A DNA stretch of 52,549 nucleotides from positions 1-52,549 of the IMG/VR virus record IMGVR_UViG_3300033153_009271, one strand, 5' to 3'. The notes under the pieces are model-generated. The model made no database searches. It was given only the letters and a program-made list of their open reading frames with translations, and was not told the DNA's origin. This stretch comes from a virus. This document shows, one piece after another, positions 1 to 7,957 of this stretch (position 1 is its first letter; every line of letters begins with the position of its first letter). The translations under genes and the position numbers were made by a program.

Positions 1-114
1 ACTATCGCAGCTCTGTAAGATGCCGCCAGTGGGAGTGATCAAAGTCACATACTTTTCTCCGAATACTCCAGTCATAACAGATTTACAATGGTTCCGAAGG
101 ATCATCCCGAGAAT
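1..114. repeat. Terminal direct repeat, left copy (circular-assembly overlap)
   Basis: These 114 bases are identical to the last 114 bases of the window. The repeat lies inside a continuous open reading frame (the Ro60-like gene) that reads through the join without a break. This fits a circularly permuted or circular genome cut arbitrarily by the assembler better than a physical terminal repeat. The unique genome length is then 52,435 bp. Confidence 0.95.
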
Positions 115-1164
115 GAGACCAACCTCACGTGTGCAAATCTTAGAGTGAGGAGAGATAGTACCTCTCATAGAGCCAGAGACGTCATTAGCGATCAAGACAC
201 GTGTATCACGATCGAACCCTGTAACGTTAGCAGCGGAGGCCTTCACGGCCTCTTCCAGAGCGTCGACAACCATCGCAGAGTCAGGAGAGGTAAGCTCTTT
301 AATTTCATTGTAGGCGGAGAGGAAACGGAATGGAAACTGCTTGGACTTGCGGACCTTCTCAGGATCAGCAAGCTGCTCACAGACAAGAGCAAGGTGCGTA
401 TGGTCTACCCCAGCTTCGATGAAGTTACGAAGATTCCGGAGGGTCGCCATGTAGCCCATCTTCCCTGAGTGGATCATATCTACCCAAGCCTTGAGCTTGG
501 CGGCCTCCTTCTCTTCGGGGGTCTTAACATCCTGACCTGCTTTAGAGAGCTTAGTCTCCCATGTCTCAGGAGTCTTAAGACCATCATCAACGATCTTATC
601 GAAGAGTGACTGGTTGGCATCTCCCTCAGGAGAAGGATGAACAAGAAACAGCGCATCACGGAGAGTGATGTCCCCCTTCCGGTTATACTTAGCGAACTGA
701 TATTCATCGAACTTATTGAATACACGAGCCAACCCCTTCTGTATTTGCTTTGAGAGAGGCTTAATCCGCCCATTCAGGTTCTGATAGTACGCCAGTATCT
801 CCATAATCTCATCAGGACGTTGTACAACACGTGAGAGAACCTTCTGGACCAGCTGATCACCACTATGTCGTCCAGCCAGCTCAACAACCAGCGCTATGGG
901 GACAGAACGGAGATACATCTTCTCACGTGCATAGACAGCAAGCTGTCCAATGAACTGAGAATCATCACGATCACAGAGTTCTGTGATCAAGGTACGGATA
1001 CGTGCGACACGATCATCACTGGACTCGTAGAACTTATCCTGAAATAGAAATGTTGCTACTGCAGAATACAACTCTACATCTTTAGGCATAGTATATGCCT
1101 CACCACCCTCATAGTTGGTGGTCTTGGTAGAAGGACGTCGGGAACGGGAAACGAAGGTTGCCAT
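1..1164 (-). CDS. rsr: Ro60/Rsr-like TROVE-vWA RNA-binding ring protein (N-terminal 388 codons; continues at 52435-52067)
   Basis: Joined across the circular ends the gene encodes about 510 residues, close to the usual Ro60/Rsr length of 520-540. The N-terminal part is the alpha-helical TROVE ring. A von Willebrand A domain follows, with the MIDAS motif DVSGSM (D328, S330, S332) and, past the join, ITDTQ (D422). Ro60 proteins bind Y RNAs and misfolded RNAs, and in bacteria they work with exoribonucleases in RNA decay. The ATG at 1164 follows a pyrimidine-rich leader (ACCTCCTACCACT) and a TATAAT box. It ends an early minus-strand block but has its own promoter. The frame runs off the window edge, so automatic ORF callers can miss it. 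Domain assignment is by motif and overall pattern; RNA partners are inferred. Confidence 0.9.
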   Translation of the reverse strand, partial: MATFVSRSRRPSTKTTNYEGGEAYTMPKDVELYSAVATFLFQDKFYESSDDRVARIRTLITELCDRDDSQFIGQLAVYAREKMYLRSVPIALVVELAGRHSGDQLVQKVLSRVVQRPDEIMEILAYYQNLNGRIKPLSKQIQKGLARVFNKFDEYQFAKYNRKGDITLRDALFLVHPSPEGDANQSLFDKIVDDGLKTPETWETKLSKAGQDVKTPEEKEAAKLKAWVDMIHSGKMGYMATLRNLRNFIEAGVDHTHLALVCEQLADPEKVRKSKQFPFRFLSAYNEIKELTSPDSAMVVDALEEAVKASAANVTGFDRDTRVLIANDVSGSMRGTISPHSKICTREVGLILGMILRNHCKSVMTGVFGEKYVTLITPTGGILQSCDS

Positions 1165-1190
1165 AGTGGTAGGAGGTAACGATGCTCTGC

Positions 1191-1196
1191 ATTATA
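1191..1196 (-). promoter_or_regulatory. -10 box of the Ro60-like gene
   Basis: A perfect TATAAT on the minus strand lies 26 nt upstream of the ATG at 1164. No good -35 element stands at 17 bp; the upstream DNA is AT-rich. It predicts a leader of about 20 nt ending in CCTCCTACCACT, with no Shine-Dalgarno sequence. Confidence 0.6.
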
Positions 1197-1231
1197 CGCT
1201 GATAAAAATAATTTGCTAGTAAAAGAAATAA

Positions 1232-1387
1232 TTACTTGCGGGTCTGGATGGATATCCCAAATCCAAGTAGTCCGAACTCAACGACTAACATGTCATCAAG
1301 TGAATATATAAGTGGGAGAGCACACCATGTCACTGTGCGTGAGTCACCGCTCCAATTTGAATAGAGGTATATTGTCATATTAATCAT
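1232..1387 (-). CDS. Small hydrophobic protein, 51 aa
   Basis: The ATG at 1387 overlaps the stop of the upstream 112-aa gene in ATGATTAA, an 8-bp overlap typical of translational coupling. An earlier ATG in the same frame (1444) would overlap the neighbour by 65 bp and is less likely. The product has two moderately hydrophobic stretches (around residues 20-28 and 33-46) and may be membrane-associated. No family is recognised. The coupling and tight packing are the main support for it being real. Confidence 0.45.
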   Translation of the reverse strand: MINMTIYLYSNWSGDSRTVTWCALPLIYSLDDMLVVEFGLLGFGISIQTRK

Positions 1388-1718
1388 TAGAAATAACAGA
1401 AGAGAGATATTCAAGTACCTCCTTTTGAAACGCGTCGAGTTCATCTGACTTTAAGGATGCAGCTTTATGTAGAAGGACTAGATGTGTTCCGACATCCTCC
1501 ATGAGAATACGAGCCATTTCCAGCAGCAATGGCATGTCCTTACCTATTAGTTGACCTATCTGCTGACTGAACGCTTCTTGATGCTCAGTTGGGATCGTGA
1601 GAGCCTCAGCTCTATTGTCCTTCTGTAACAGCTTTATGAATGTACGGAATGCCTTGTGTCTACCAGTGATTTGCTGGAGTTCAACTATGCCAGTGATTTT
1701 CTCAGTAGTATTACTCAT
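1380..1718 (-). CDS. Hypothetical protein, 112 aa
   Basis: A small helical, charged protein of no recognised family. Its ATG overlaps the stop codon of the ParB-like gene by 4 bp (ATGA), so the two are probably translated together. It contains no signal peptide, cysteine pairs or obvious catalytic motif. It sits between the ParB-like gene and Ro60 in the minus-strand early block, where a role in DNA or RNA transactions is possible but not shown. Confidence 0.7.
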   Translation of the reverse strand: MSNTTEKITGIVELQQITGRHKAFRTFIKLLQKDNRAEALTIPTEHQEAFSQQIGQLIGKDMPLLLEMARILMEDVGTHLVLLHKAASLKSDELDAFQKEVLEYLSSVISND

Positions 1719-2464
1719 AGTGCATCGATGCGATTTTTCCTCATACGAAAGTTATATGCATCTTGGAATTGAAGTAAATAATCTCTGTAGACTGGCTTCC
1801 GATGTAATTTCAAACCATACTTTTGAATCTTCTCAATGAGCCTTGTTTGCTTCATTCCTAATGCATTCATGCGTACGAGCGCACGAATAAAATCACTCTT
1901 ACCGATAAGTGGCCCTTCACAGTATTGCTGTAATTCCTTCAATTGTTTTGCCAGCGATGTAGCTTCATCCAAAGCGGTAATTTTAAAGTCACCACTCCGT
2001 ATAGCATACGGTACTCCATGAACGCTGCAAGCACCTGAAACAGAGTGAGGTGTAAGCCTTACCCCAGCAAGTAGATATGCCGAGATAGATAATGGGATGG
2101 AGAAGTTGTCCGAGAACTCCAATAGTGTACTGTAATTTTTATTACCAACCTTTGCATAGCTTTCTACAAAATCACGTAGGTTCCACACTTTCATGTTTGC
2201 ATTAAGCATTTGAATATCATTCAATTTGAGTTCCGGAACAATCGTATAATAAATAGGGATATCCAGTTTCTTTGCTGCTTCTATACGGTGTTGTCCATCA
2301 ATGATGAACATATCCCTAGTCACGATGACTGGTTGGTAGGGTAACAAGTTCTTTTCGAGAATGCTCTTCGATAGTTTTTCTACGTGACGATTCTTTATAA
2401 ATCTATTGCCGGTGACGGATTTAAACTTGCCATAGTCCGTAGTTTGCTTGACTTCTAATTTCAT
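1715..2464 (-). CDS. ParB/sulfiredoxin-fold nuclease-like protein
   Basis: This 249-aa protein carries a ParB-like N-terminal domain. VIVTRDMFIIDGQHR (around residues 46-60) matches the ParB/Srx box, in which the GQHR-type loop binds nucleotide. There is no clear ParB helix-turn-helix after it and no ParA partner nearby. Phage proteins of this type are usually DNA modifiers, nicking nucleases or regulators rather than segregation proteins. The leader is the pyrimidine-rich CACTCCTACCATC, almost the same as the one before the Ro60 gene. The function of the C-terminal 150 residues is unknown. Confidence 0.75.
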   Translation of the reverse strand: MKLEVKQTTDYGKFKSVTGNRFIKNRHVEKLSKSILEKNLLPYQPVIVTRDMFIIDGQHRIEAAKKLDIPIYYTIVPELKLNDIQMLNANMKVWNLRDFVESYAKVGNKNYSTLLEFSDNFSIPLSISAYLLAGVRLTPHSVSGACSVHGVPYAIRSGDFKITALDEATSLAKQLKELQQYCEGPLIGKSDFIRALVRMNALGMKQTRLIEKIQKYGLKLHRKPVYRDYLLQFQDAYNFRMRKNRIDAL

Positions 2465-2490
2465 GATGGTAGGAGTGTAGAGAAGTAGAA

Positions 2491-3045
2491 CTAAAATACG
2501 TCCGAGACCATTTCTGCAGCAGTCAGTTCACCTGCAGACTTATTTGTCCACTCAGCGAGATCTCGTGCGTCACGCTTAATGGCTAATACATCAGTCACAC
2601 CACTCTCGATAAGAGACTTCACATAGGCGCAGATAAGGACACGGTTATCCTTACGCTCCCACTTGGAGTCTTCATTTGTAGGAACCGATGCATCATTCTG
2701 TAGAGGCATATCTGTCCTATCTGACAGTACTGGAGCGGGCTGCTGTTCGGTCTGCCCTGGAACTCTCGGTCCAACGCCAACACTCTCGATAGCGTAATAT
2801 GTCCTACTAGGATCATTAGGTGATTTATTCTTTGAGACTTTAATCTTGTCTCCGGCATCGAGCCCTGCCGGAAAGAGTTCATCGAACCGCTGAGGCTTGA
2901 GCCACCAATCTAACTCAACACCTTGATAGAGAACCTTAACAACGTGCTGCGCCCCATATTGAGACTGCACATTATAGTTCACTGTAGCGATCGTGAAGGA
3001 GTACGGAACTCCTAGTTGCGCGAATGCGTCTGCGAATTTCGCCAT
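2491..3045 (-). CDS. Possible OB-fold / ssDNA-binding-like protein, 184 aa
   Basis: I chose the ATG at 3045, which follows the pyrimidine leader CCTTTATATTCCT. An upstream in-frame ATG at 3081 would overlap the preceding gene. The first 90 residues alternate hydrophobic and charged beta-strand-like segments. A proline/glutamine-rich linker follows, then a helical C-terminus ending in acidic and hydrophobic residues (SDVF). That layout recalls phage single-stranded-DNA-binding proteins with a flexible linker and acidic tip, and the neighbouring replication genes fit. No diagnostic motif is present, so the function is tentative. Confidence 0.6.
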   Translation of the reverse strand: MAKFADAFAQLGVPYSFTIATVNYNVQSQYGAQHVVKVLYQGVELDWWLKPQRFDELFPAGLDAGDKIKVSKNKSPNDPSRTYYAIESVGVGPRVPGQTEQQPAPVLSDRTDMPLQNDASVPTNEDSKWERKDNRVLICAYVKSLIESGVTDVLAIKRDARDLAEWTNKSAGELTAAEMVSDVF

Positions 3046-3067
3046 AGGAATATAAAGGGGGGAAAAA

Positions 3068-3847
3068 TTAGGGAGAAACACCCATGTAGACCTTCACGAT
3101 CTCTGCACCGTCACAGCGACCGAAATTGTCATTAGGGTCAAGTTTAAAAATATCAGCATGGAGATAATGCCGTGCATTCATAGTATCCATCACCTTATAC
3201 ACACCCTTGCACCAGATATTATCATGATTCACTTGCACGTAGTCCCCATACTTGAATGGCTTGTACTTTGCTCTGCCAACCAGCTCCTGTGAGAGTGCAA
3301 TTATCTTCACCCCGTCACGTGCCAGCTCACATAGATCTTGCCCTGATGCTCCTATACATGGAGAGCCATCTGTTTGCCCCGGTACAGGGTTATAATTAGT
3401 AACCGTTACCGTGTACGTACGACCAACAACAAGCGGACTACCTAGCTTCTCAAAGCCGAGAGGCTCAGCCTCTATTACTATTTCCTCAATCTCTGGACAA
3501 TAAAGCGTGGCTCCTTCTGCGCATAGAATACTGCGCGTAGTTTCTGCCATCTGATGAGTATAATCTAGTTCTTTATCCATAAATGCGACCTGACGTTCTT
3601 TTTCCTGAGTAATACGCTCAAACTGAGCTTTCAAATCGTTTTCTAAATTCTGTAGTTTACTGATAACACGCCTATCTATTGATTCGCTTTTCGCTCCATA
3701 TGCTGGCTCAGCTATACAGATGATTGCCACACCAATGAGAACGATGAGAGAGAATGCAAATACCATCTTATAAAGGAGAGGTATTTTTTCAATCTTGTGG
3801 AATTTGAAGCGAGAGTTCATGATTCTGCATGTAAATAAATAAATCAT
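3068..3847 (-). CDS. Secreted 3D-domain (MltA/Rpf-type double-psi barrel) protein
   Basis: 259 aa. The N-terminus carries a membrane segment or signal peptide (around residues 28-48, ending AEPAYGA), followed by a coiled coil (around 55-100). The C-terminal 110 residues fit the 3D domain of MltA and stationary-phase secreted proteins: G-D-YVQV, then GVYKVMDTMNARHYLHADIF with the conserved Asp residues. This fold acts on or binds peptidoglycan. The start ATG overlaps the stop of the upstream HTH gene (TAATG); an internal ATG at 3820 is also possible. A wall-active, probably exported protein inside an early block is odd. It may act in superinfection exclusion or wall remodelling (inference). 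Confidence 0.75.
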   Translation of the reverse strand: MIYLFTCRIMNSRFKFHKIEKIPLLYKMVFAFSLIVLIGVAIICIAEPAYGAKSESIDRRVISKLQNLENDLKAQFERITQEKERQVAFMDKELDYTHQMAETTRSILCAEGATLYCPEIEEIVIEAEPLGFEKLGSPLVVGRTYTVTVTNYNPVPGQTDGSPCIGASGQDLCELARDGVKIIALSQELVGRAKYKPFKYGDYVQVNHDNIWCKGVYKVMDTMNARHYLHADIFKLDPNDNFGRCDGAEIVKVYMGVSP

Positions 3848-4176
3848 TAAACCTTTTCTGGATCGAGCGTCTCTGTGAGGAACTCTGGGAAGACGTTCGG
3901 CGGTAGCTCAGCTGTCTTACCAAATGGTAGAACTGTTCCTCTTGGGAAGAGGAAATGCCTGCGGACCGGACTGGAACTGGGGGACATTTCGATGTACCCC
4001 TTTTGCTTGAGTCCTCTGACGAGTTCATTTGCCATGGCTGGCGAGAACCCGAGGATCTTCGAGATATATCTCTGTGTTGGCGAGTAACGTTTTTCATACT
4101 GGAATGTACGTATAAGATATAAGGCTTGCTTCTCACGTTCAGTGAGCTTTTTGCCAGCTTTAGACTTCTTGACCAT
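3847..4176 (-). CDS. LexA-type winged-helix DNA-binding protein
   Basis: 109 aa. Residues 11-62 match the LexA N-terminal winged helix: LTEREKQALYLI at the start, the SPTQRYISKILGFS recognition region, and ANELVRGLKQKGYI before the wing. The LexA peptidase domain is absent, so it cannot self-cleave. It is therefore probably a simple transcriptional regulator. The gene has its own promoter only a few bases upstream (TTGAAA, 17 bp, TATACT), predicting an almost leaderless mRNA. It is followed by the 3D-domain gene with an overlapping start. Confidence 0.8.
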   Translation of the reverse strand: MVKKSKAGKKLTEREKQALYLIRTFQYEKRYSPTQRYISKILGFSPAMANELVRGLKQKGYIEMSPSSSPVRRHFLFPRGTVLPFGKTAELPPNVFPEFLTETLDPEKV

Positions 4177-4184
4177 ACCCCCTC

Positions 4185-4213
4185 AGTATACACTATAGAA
4201 AAAGTTTTTTCAA
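4185..4213 (-). promoter_or_regulatory. Promoter of the LexA-like gene (near-leaderless)
   Basis: On the minus strand TTGAAA (4213-4208) and TATACT (4190-4185) are 17 bp apart. The ATG (4176) begins 9 bases after the -10 box, so the predicted transcript starts about 2 nt before the start codon. Confidence 0.65.
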
Positions 4214-4239
4214 GTTATTTAATGTTGACACACTGCCAT

Positions 4240-4302
4240 TGGAATACTCTAGCCACTCCTACCACCAGAGTAGCGCTTACACGCTAGGAACCAGAGTACT
4301 CC
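4240..4302 (-). other. Strand-specific long hairpin between minus-strand genes
   Basis: As minus-strand RNA, GGAGTACTCTGG (4302-4291) pairs with CTAGAGTATTCC (4251-4240) over 12 bp using two G-U pairs. On the plus strand the same two positions are A-C mismatches, so the structure favours minus-strand RNA. Inside is a second hairpin with a TAGCG/CGCTA stem. There is no T run, so it is not a classical terminator. It could be a processing site, attenuator or small RNA. The remaining DNA of the 4177-4318 gap holds the LexA-like promoter. Confidence 0.45.
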
Positions 4303-4318
4303 AAACCTACGCCTATGG

Positions 4319-4471
4319 TTAAGCACGCCGTCTCCGGCGGGTTGTTCTCTTCCCCGAGGTCTTCCGCTCAGGAAGATGCTTCCCTTTTGGGGTTTTCCTT
4401 GCAAATCGCTTCGCTATACGCGGGTAATTTGCGAACAGGAATTTGCGCTGAGCTTTAGACTTAAAAGGCAT
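4319..4471 (-). CDS. Small basic phage protein (MPFKSKAQRKFLF family), 50 aa
   Basis: A 50-aa lysine/arginine-rich protein starting MPFKSKAQRKFLF and ending in a run of arginines. Very similar short proteins with this start are common in phages and recognisable by sight. Their function is unknown, but nucleic-acid binding is likely from the charge. It begins 16 bases after the primase-helicase stop codon, so it belongs to the same minus-strand operon. Confidence 0.8.
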   Translation of the reverse strand: MPFKSKAQRKFLFANYPRIAKRFARKTPKGKHLPERKTSGKRTTRRRRRA

Positions 4472-4486
4472 AGGTTGTCTAACATT

Positions 4487-6460
4487 CTACCACGAAGATG
4501 CAACATTTGCCACTTTCTGTTCTATCGATTGCTGCATAATGAAGTTCCCATGCTTGAAGTCGCACAGTAATGAGAACTCTGATGGGGATTTGTACTTATG
4601 TTTGCGTATTTCCACATGCATAAGATTAGCTTCCATTGGATCATATTTATGGCGCTTTAGTATTCCCGCGATATCTGCGGACGAATACAAATGGCCCGAC
4701 CCCTTCATAGAAATAAACCCATAGCTACCCAACTCATCCTTGATAGAGTCATTCGCTATCTGTGAGAGATCAATGATGGCTATGTTGTGCTTCTGTGCTA
4801 ACTTCTGGACTTGAATAGCGTACCGTGACATCTGCTCATACTCACCCTTAAAGAAACCGTCAGGTTCCACAGCTTGACAGAAATCTATAATGATGAAATC
4901 TAATCCAGGGCTCTTCTCAACAACTTGTTCATACTTCTTGAGCGAGTTCCCTGTCTGGGTCACGTCGTATATTTGGAGAGGCTTTAATACCTCTAAATCA
5001 TCAGGAGTAATCGATACATTCTTGCGGATGATATCCCAAAACCCTACACCCTTGATGATGCACAACATATGCGCAAGGACGAGGGAGCGCTGAACCTCTG
5101 TAGAGAAGATGATGCCTTTCTGATCATTACAAAGCATTTGATGCGCAAGGAAGTATGCTAGCTTTGACTTACCAATATTGGAAAACGCAGCAAGCCTCGT
5201 TACAGCCCCACGAATGATGATCTCATGTTCATTAATATCCTCATTCACATTAAGATGTTCAAAATTCACATTTCTCAATTCATCAAGGATGGTACTTATT
5301 CCTGTTATCTCTACCTCATCCGTCTGTTCCTCTGCCGCATTGATTTTCCCCGATTTGACATATTCATCTTTTGATAACTCTCTAATATGTGGGTATCGGT
5401 CCTTGAACCACTGGAAGATTTCACCGTTGTTGTTACCAGTAACAACTTGCACAAGATCCCATGGCTTGTAACCGTTATACTTATTAGAAATATGAGACGT
5501 ACCACCATGGATCAGGAGTGAATCTGACTCATCTGAGATGAAACACGCAGCCTTTATAGAAGACCCTGGCTCGAAGAAGTGTTTCCCCCTCTGCTCCCAT
5601 CCCAACAGGGTGCACACCACAGGGCCTATAGGAAGCTCCTGAATCGCTTTAAAGGTATCCTGCTTACTTGGATACTTACCCTGTGTCGCAACAGCTTTCT
5701 GACGGGTTTCCTCCTCAATGCGTTGATGCTCTGATTCACCGATAGCCTCCAACGACTTGATCATATCAGAATAGACATCTTGGAAATGTAATATCTCAAC
5801 CTTCTTTGGCGGATCAGACTTATAATTACTACTTCCCGGCACCCTTGCAATACGCGAAACGTTCACACACGATTTGTCTACTTCCACGCCACACAACTTT
5901 TCAATCGCCTCGCATTTCTTAATCATTCCTAATTTCCAATATGTTTTATTATATACAGTAATAGGCTCATCTGAGAAAAAGTATATATGAATACCATTTC
6001 CTGTAAAAACAATGTATCTCCAGGGACTATTTTTGAGTGGTCCGTCAATACATTTTTTAGCAAATTCCTTTATTTCTTCATCTGAAATCTCTAACTTTTC
6101 CTCGCGCGCGTTAATTAAATTATTATTCTTAGAATTAGAATTTAACGCATGTTTAGACTTCGTAGGAGCGTACTGCTTATCGTTCTGCTTTATTTTTTTA
6201 AGATTATTGATATTAGATTTTCTAATATCTAAGTCAAAGTATACATAATTTTTCTTGTTAATATCTTCATCGGCAGCACGATGGTTTTTAGCAGAACGCT
6301 CCACCCCCCCAAGGAAGTACAAATCACTTGGATGCTTGGCTATCGTCGCCTCGATATCTTCCCATGTCTCCGTCAACGCCAGTACTTTGTTGACTGCGCC
6401 GACTTGAGTTGTGCAGCCGCCAAGCTGGAGGTCAGTGAAAAATTGTTGATAAGTGTTCAT
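4487..6460 (-). CDS. Primase-helicase (AEP-type primase fused to DnaB-like RecA ATPase)
   Basis: 657 aa from the ATG at 6460, chosen because it follows a TCCCTACC leader; an in-frame ATG at 6517 is possible. The N-terminal half has the three archaeo-eukaryotic primase motifs: YFDLDIR (around residues 73-80), GNGIHIYF (around 155), and VDKSCVNVSRIARVPGS with its acidic residue (around 195). The C-terminal half is a RecA-like helicase with Walker A NIGKS (around 427), Walker B IIIDF (around 523) and a DnaB-like DLSQ segment. It would unwind DNA and make primers. With no phage polymerase visible, it probably recruits the host replisome. It opens the minus-strand early operon and is divergent from the XRE gene. 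Confidence 0.9.
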   Translation of the reverse strand: MNTYQQFFTDLQLGGCTTQVGAVNKVLALTETWEDIEATIAKHPSDLYFLGGVERSAKNHRAADEDINKKNYVYFDLDIRKSNINNLKKIKQNDKQYAPTKSKHALNSNSKNNNLINAREEKLEISDEEIKEFAKKCIDGPLKNSPWRYIVFTGNGIHIYFFSDEPITVYNKTYWKLGMIKKCEAIEKLCGVEVDKSCVNVSRIARVPGSSNYKSDPPKKVEILHFQDVYSDMIKSLEAIGESEHQRIEEETRQKAVATQGKYPSKQDTFKAIQELPIGPVVCTLLGWEQRGKHFFEPGSSIKAACFISDESDSLLIHGGTSHISNKYNGYKPWDLVQVVTGNNNGEIFQWFKDRYPHIRELSKDEYVKSGKINAAEEQTDEVEITGISTILDELRNVNFEHLNVNEDINEHEIIIRGAVTRLAAFSNIGKSKLAYFLAHQMLCNDQKGIIFSTEVQRSLVLAHMLCIIKGVGFWDIIRKNVSITPDDLEVLKPLQIYDVTQTGNSLKKYEQVVEKSPGLDFIIIDFCQAVEPDGFFKGEYEQMSRYAIQVQKLAQKHNIAIIDLSQIANDSIKDELGSYGFISMKGSGHLYSSADIAGILKRHKYDPMEANLMHVEIRKHKYKSPSEFSLLCDFKHGNFIMQQSIEQKVANVASSW

Positions 6461-6569
6461 AAATAGCGTTCGGTAGGGACAATCGTGGATGCTACAGGTG
6501 CTGAGTTTCCCATGCAAAGAATTGGGATTGCCTGGTACCGATATGTAGTTTGATATAAATATTTTCCTC

Positions 6570-6598
6570 TTGCTTAAGAATTTTCACTGATGTATAAT
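6570..6598 (+). promoter_or_regulatory. Promoter of the XRE regulator gene
   Basis: TTGCTT (6570-6575) and TATAAT (6593-6598) are separated by exactly 17 bp. The first in-frame ATG (6597) lies inside the -10 box, so it cannot be the start. This fixes translation at the ATG at 6627. The same 166-bp gap must also hold the divergent promoter of the primase operon (a weak TTCTTA, 17 bp, TATATC lies on the minus strand), making it a likely control switch. Confidence 0.8.
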
Positions 6599-6626
6599 GG
6601 AGGCAAGTCCATTTCCCCAAACTCCT

Positions 6627-6914
6627 ATGCCACAGAAAAACAATGGACGAAACGCTAAATTAGACGGTATTGGCCGTCGTATACAAGTATATAGATTTGA
6701 GAATAAGATCAAGCAGCGAGCCTTCGCTAAGAAGCTCGGGATTTCTTCGACGTGGTTAAGTCTTGTCGAGCACGAACACCGTGCGCCGTCATTTGAATTT
6801 CTAAACCGTGTCAAACAGTATGTACCAGTTACTGATGAAGAGCTTATGGTGGCTGCAGAGTCTTCGACAGATAATAAAGTTCTAGCCTTCTTACGATCTA
6901 AAATTGATGACTGA
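6627..6914 (+). CDS. XRE-family HTH repressor-like protein
   Basis: 95 aa. Residues 12-62 are a Cro/CI-type helix-turn-helix: GIGRRIQVYRFENKIKQ, then RAFAKKLGISSTWLSLVE, where the second helix begins GISSTWLS. The start at 6627 is set by the promoter position and by the pyrimidine leader CCATTTCCCCAAACTCCT. Divergent orientation to the primase operon suggests it binds the shared intergenic region and controls early genes. It overlaps the nuclease gene downstream, so both are probably made together. Confidence 0.85.
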   Translation: MPQKNNGRNAKLDGIGRRIQVYRFENKIKQRAFAKKLGISSTWLSLVEHEHRAPSFEFLNRVKQYVPVTDEELMVAAESSTDNKVLAFLRSKIDD

Positions 6915-7713
6915 TATCCTACCGACAATTCAGAAGAGATATACAGAAGACAAACGGTTCTACCGGATTACTGAGCAAGGACTCAAGGAACCAATGTTTA
7001 TTCCATCAGTCACAACAATTCTCAAATCAGTAAAGATCAATTCTTTCCTTGATAACTGGAAGGAAGAGGAAGCTGAAAAGGTTGGTGTTCTCGGTAGTAG
7101 GCTCAACTTGTTCTTAGCAGCAGAGCGTGGAACAAATGTGCATAACGCTATTGAGGATTATAACTTAAGACACATCCAGCAGGATGGTGAGCCTATCGGA
7201 TGGAATATTTTCACCGACACAGAATGGAAATGTATCAACCGATATCACCATTGGTTCCACATACGGAATCCTCGTGTCCTTTCTGTCGAGTCCAATGTGT
7301 ATTCAAAGAAGCGTTGGTACGCAGGACAACTTGATGCTGTTATGGAAATCCAACCTCCAAAGAAAAAGAAGTCAGACCCAGACATGCAAACTGGCAAATA
7401 CGTCGTGGACTTCAAAACCAGCAAAGACATCTATGACGGTTCCGAGGAACAGGTCTCAGCATACATGGTTGCTTATGAAGAGATGCACAATGTGAAATTA
7501 GATGGTTGTCTGATCCTTGCTCTGCGCGTACAGACTCAGAAGGGATGGAAGGAACGATATATGACACGCGATGAAGCGTTGCACAAGTTCGAAGGATTCT
7601 TGCTTCGAAAACATGTATTTGAATTCTACAATCCTGACTTCCAACCACGGCGTGACCTCATGCCGGAAGAGATTTATCCGCTTGTTTCCCCAGAGGAAAT
7701 CATTACCCCATAA
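6907..7713 (+). CDS. RecB/Cas4-family PD-(D/E)XK nuclease
   Basis: 268 aa. The catalytic core is recognisable: RGTNVHNAIEDY (motif I-like helix, around residue 77), AGQLDAVMEI (the catalytic D, around 141), VVDFKTSK (the D-x-K pair, around 166) and EEQVSAYMVAYEE (the QxxxY-type helix, around 180). Phage enzymes of this type act as 5'-3' exonucleases in recombination or replication. The ATG at 6907 overlaps the repressor stop in ATGACTGA; a TTG just before it is an unlikely start. No Cas4-type Fe-S cysteine cluster is seen. Confidence 0.85.
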   Translation: MTDILPTIQKRYTEDKRFYRITEQGLKEPMFIPSVTTILKSVKINSFLDNWKEEEAEKVGVLGSRLNLFLAAERGTNVHNAIEDYNLRHIQQDGEPIGWNIFTDTEWKCINRYHHWFHIRNPRVLSVESNVYSKKRWYAGQLDAVMEIQPPKKKKSDPDMQTGKYVVDFKTSKDIYDGSEEQVSAYMVAYEEMHNVKLDGCLILALRVQTQKGWKERYMTRDEALHKFEGFLLRKHVFEFYNPDFQPRRDLMPEEIYPLVSPEEIITP

Positions 7714-7718
7714 TTATT

Positions 7719-7928
7719 ATGCGTACTTTTACAGTACTTACATCATCGGCATTTGTATTCATGTTCTGGTGGACATTTGTGCCAAACGCAGAACGTGATT
7801 GTGCGAAAGCCAATTGGCAGTTTGCTCATATTGGTTACTCGCAAGAGGAAAAGCTTGAAGCGGTACAGAAATGCAGAGATGACTTTTGTGAGCATGTGAA
7901 GCAGCACCCCCGCCCATCACGGAGATAA
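7719..7928 (+). CDS. Small membrane-anchored or secreted Cys-containing protein, 69 aa
   Basis: The N-terminus MRTFTVLTSSAFVFMFWW is a signal-anchor-like hydrophobic segment, followed by a short charged domain with three cysteines. It starts 5 bp after the nuclease stop behind CCCCATAATTATT. No family is recognised. It is probably exported or anchored with its small domain outside the membrane, next to an operon that seems aimed at the host surface. Confidence 0.65.
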   Translation: MRTFTVLTSSAFVFMFWWTFVPNAERDCAKANWQFAHIGYSQEEKLEAVQKCRDDFCEHVKQHPRPSRR

Positions 7929-7957
7929 CCTATTCCTGAAAGTGCAATCTAAAGTTA

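Noticed and set aside
1-114. Terminal repeat as a physical direct terminal repeat of the virion DNA
   Set aside because: It lies within a gene that reads through the join without change, and 114 bp is in the range of assembler overlap. Read-end mapping would be needed to claim real ends.
1715-2464. Plasmid-type partition system based on the ParB-like gene
   Set aside because: No ParA ATPase or parS-like repeat cluster was seen nearby, and the ParB HTH region is not evident.
3789-4193. A 134-codon minus-strand frame overlapping the LexA-like gene
   Set aside because: It is Ser/Arg/Gln-rich, has no domain, and lies in another frame over a clear winged-helix gene with its own promoter.
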